From an uncultured Bacilli bacterium (GTDB lineage Bacteria > Bacillota_I > Bacilli_A > RF39 > UBA660), in contig CANRMZ010000003.1 of NCBI GenBank assembly GCA_947631885.1, positions 1-22,447 of the forward strand: a stretch of 22,447 bases of DNA, read 5' to 3'. A model generated the notes under the pieces. It had not been told where the DNA came from. It did no database searches and worked only from the letters and a program-made list of their open reading frames with translations. The position numbers were made by a program, and so were the translations under genes. Below are positions 21,023 through 22,447 of this stretch, piece by piece. Every line of letters starts with the position of its first letter. The first letter of the stretch is position 1.

Positions 21023-22258
21023 ATGGAAAATAAGTTTATATATTATGATAAAGTAACGGGCAAGGTATTATCCAGTGCTGAGGCAAAAGCCGAATGGGAA
21101 CAGGCTAGCAAAGAAAATAGACCCTCGAATATGGCTCTTGCTTCTGTTAAAAGTTTAGTTATTGAAGATGGCTATGTAAAAGAAAAAATTAGACATACCG
21201 TAGCTGAATTAATAGATAAGAGCAAAGAAGAAAAAGAGCGTGCGGTTCAAACAGTTCCTTTGGAAGCTTTAATTCCCGAGACGCCTCCTGTTCAAAGTGG
21301 TACTAAATCTAAGGATGATATTATAAACGAAATAATTGAGGAAGCTAAATCTTACCCTACTCCAACTGAACAATATAATGTAGATGATATTGTGGATGAG
21401 TTTAGTTCTAAAAAAGATCCTAAATACTTTGATAAAACGCAAGAATTTTTAACACCAAGAGATACAATGGAATTATTTACTGCTCCTAGTGATACGCCTC
21501 TTGAAGAAACTGCTGAAGATATTGACAATCCCGATTATGCTCTTAAGGTATTAAGGACTGCCCAAGTTAGAAGCTATGCAAGTAACTATGAAAGAATTTT
21601 AAATTCTAGTGTTTCTAAAAGAACTGCTACTCAAACTGAACCAGCTTATGAAAGAAGTGGAAAACGTAAAGGTATAAAATATGGAGCTCTTACAAAATCT
21701 CTAGTAGCCGTTGCCTCTGTTGCCATTTTAATAAATGCAGGTAATCAATTTGCTAAAGGCGTTGAAGCCTTAACAAATGAAATGGATTATAGTTCTTCAG
21801 TTAACGTTTTAAGTACTGAATATAATGATGATATAAATTTTGTAAATAAAAATAAAATAACTATTGAAGGCTCTTTTGATTCCTATGGCCACCCAGCTTT
21901 TTGGATTGATACTCAGAGAGTTGCCCAAGATATATTAGATATGCCTGATGAATCATATATTGGTTCATTATACATGGCTTATTCACAAATGGGAAATGAT
22001 CGAGCTAATGGGCCATACAATAACTGGGATGATACGATTTATTATATAGGTTCAAATGTTGATGAAACTCATCCTAAAGCTTATGCTACAACATTTGGAT
22101 GTGCTAACTTTAAAGACTTTTTAGTTAAAGCTGGATATGTTGATCCAGAGACTAATGAACCTTCTGTAGAACTATTTGAAAAAGCTGGACGTCAAGCTGT
22201 TATTGACTTTGCCACATATACTCAAGCTGAAGATCCTGACCGAGGAGGAAGACTATGA
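21023..22258 (+). CDS. Uncharacterised single-pass membrane protein
   Basis: 411 residues; I do not recognise a family. The N-terminal ~220 residues are highly charged, with a Glu/Asp/Lys-rich and probably disordered part (about 60-180) and a basic patch (SGKRKGIKYG) just before one membrane segment (about 225-245, SLVAVASVAILINAG). The remaining ~165 residues (FWIDTQRVAQDIL, YIGSLYMAYSQMGND, GCANFKDFLVKAGYVD) look folded and would lie outside the membrane if the basic side stays in (N-in). ATG chosen with AGGA 5 bases upstream; an in-frame GTG at 21011 is less likely. It follows sigK by 50 bases and overlaps the next gene by 4 (ATGA), suggesting an operon. A sporulation link is possible from position only. 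Confidence 0.8.
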   Translation: MENKFIYYDKVTGKVLSSAEAKAEWEQASKENRPSNMALASVKSLVIEDGYVKEKIRHTVAELIDKSKEEKERAVQTVPLEALIPETPPVQSGTKSKDDIINEIIEEAKSYPTPTEQYNVDDIVDEFSSKKDPKYFDKTQEFLTPRDTMELFTAPSDTPLEETAEDIDNPDYALKVLRTAQVRSYASNYERILNSSVSKRTATQTEPAYERSGKRKGIKYGALTKSLVAVASVAILINAGNQFAKGVEALTNEMDYSSSVNVLSTEYNDDINFVNKNKITIEGSFDSYGHPAFWIDTQRVAQDILDMPDESYIGSLYMAYSQMGNDRANGPYNNWDDTIYYIGSNVDETHPKAYATTFGCANFKDFLVKAGYVDPETNEPSVELFEKAGRQAVIDFATYTQAEDPDRGGRL

Positions 22259-22447
22259 TAGATGTTGAAGTAGTTACTCTTGAAGATAATAAAGAGTATT
22301 ATGTTTTAAGAGAAATCGATAATTATTTATATTTAGTAAATACTGCCGATGAAAATGATATTACAATTCGCAAAAACATCAAAAAGGATGGTAAAGATTT
22401 CGTACAAAAACTAGATAATGAAGATGAACTAAAAAATGGTTTATCTT
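22255..22447 (+). CDS. DUF1292-like small acidic protein, partial (runs off the window)
   Basis: The first 64 codons are present, starting MIDVEVVTLEDNKEYYVLRE. Alternating hydrophobic strands and an acidic end (KLDNEDELKNGL) resemble DUF1292 proteins, in which a short N-terminal strand set precedes a D/E-rich tail; this is a weak match by eye. The strong GGAGGA ribosome site lies 8 bases before the ATG, inside the preceding gene. The ATGA overlap indicates translational coupling with the unknown membrane protein. Confidence 0.7.
   Translation, partial: MIDVEVVTLEDNKEYYVLREIDNYLYLVNTADENDITIRKNIKKDGKDFVQKLDNEDELKNGLS

Noticed and set aside
1..22447. Reassigned genetic code (TGA as Trp), as in many Mollicutes
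   Set aside because: Trp is encoded by TGG in the conserved genes, and TGA ends yceD, dnaE and the gene at 22258 at sensible places.

Overview
The window is a compact, AT-rich stretch of a low-GC Gram-positive (Firmicutes/Bacilli-type) chromosome. The evidence is gene content: PolC plus a DnaE-type second replicative polymerase, an mraZ-rsmH-ftsL-pbp division cluster, a yqeG-yqeH-mutL run, Rel, and sporulation genes (cotJB, cotJC, sigK). TGG encodes Trp and TGA is used as a stop, so the genetic code is standard. My guess is an uncultured, spore-forming gut member of the Bacilli (RF39- or Erysipelotrichales-like); that placement is inference.

Layout, left to right. (1) 1-1890, minus strand: mraZ, rsmH, ftsL and the start of a class B penicillin-binding protein, preceded by a four-copy 10-bp MraZ operator. 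(2) 2020-5834, minus: yqeG, yqeH, mutL, yceD (DUF177) and rpmF, tightly packed with overlapping or near-abutting ends. (3) 5871-6961: a single-gene dinD unit, with a terminator after it and the terminator of the next operon before it. (4) 6965-16963, minus: dnaE, polC, a DHHW/AlgJ-like protein and an MBOAT acyltransferase in one closely spaced row. polC is broken by a one-base frameshift near 10057. (5) 16964-17055: divergent promoters with overlapping -35 boxes, driving dnaE leftward and rpmB (L28) rightward. (6) 17056-18716: rpmB and rel converge on a shared terminator. (7) 18852-20972: cotJ operon, an RNHCP zinc-ribbon gene on the opposite strand, and sigK. (8) 21023-end: an unrecognised single-pass membrane protein overlapping by 4 bases a partial DUF1292-like gene.

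The genes fall into growth and division (cell-wall synthesis, ribosome assembly, replication, mismatch repair), surface polysaccharide acylation, stringent response and late sporulation. The most unusual points are: a Rel that ends after the TGS domain and has lost the catalytic glutamate of its synthetase domain while keeping its hydrolase residues; the head-to-tail pairing of both replicative polymerase genes; a cotJB with a CotJA-like N-terminal extension; and the uncharacterised gene pair downstream of sigK. No stretch longer than 300 bases lacks a gene. I saw no tRNA, rRNA, CRISPR, insertion sequence or attachment site.
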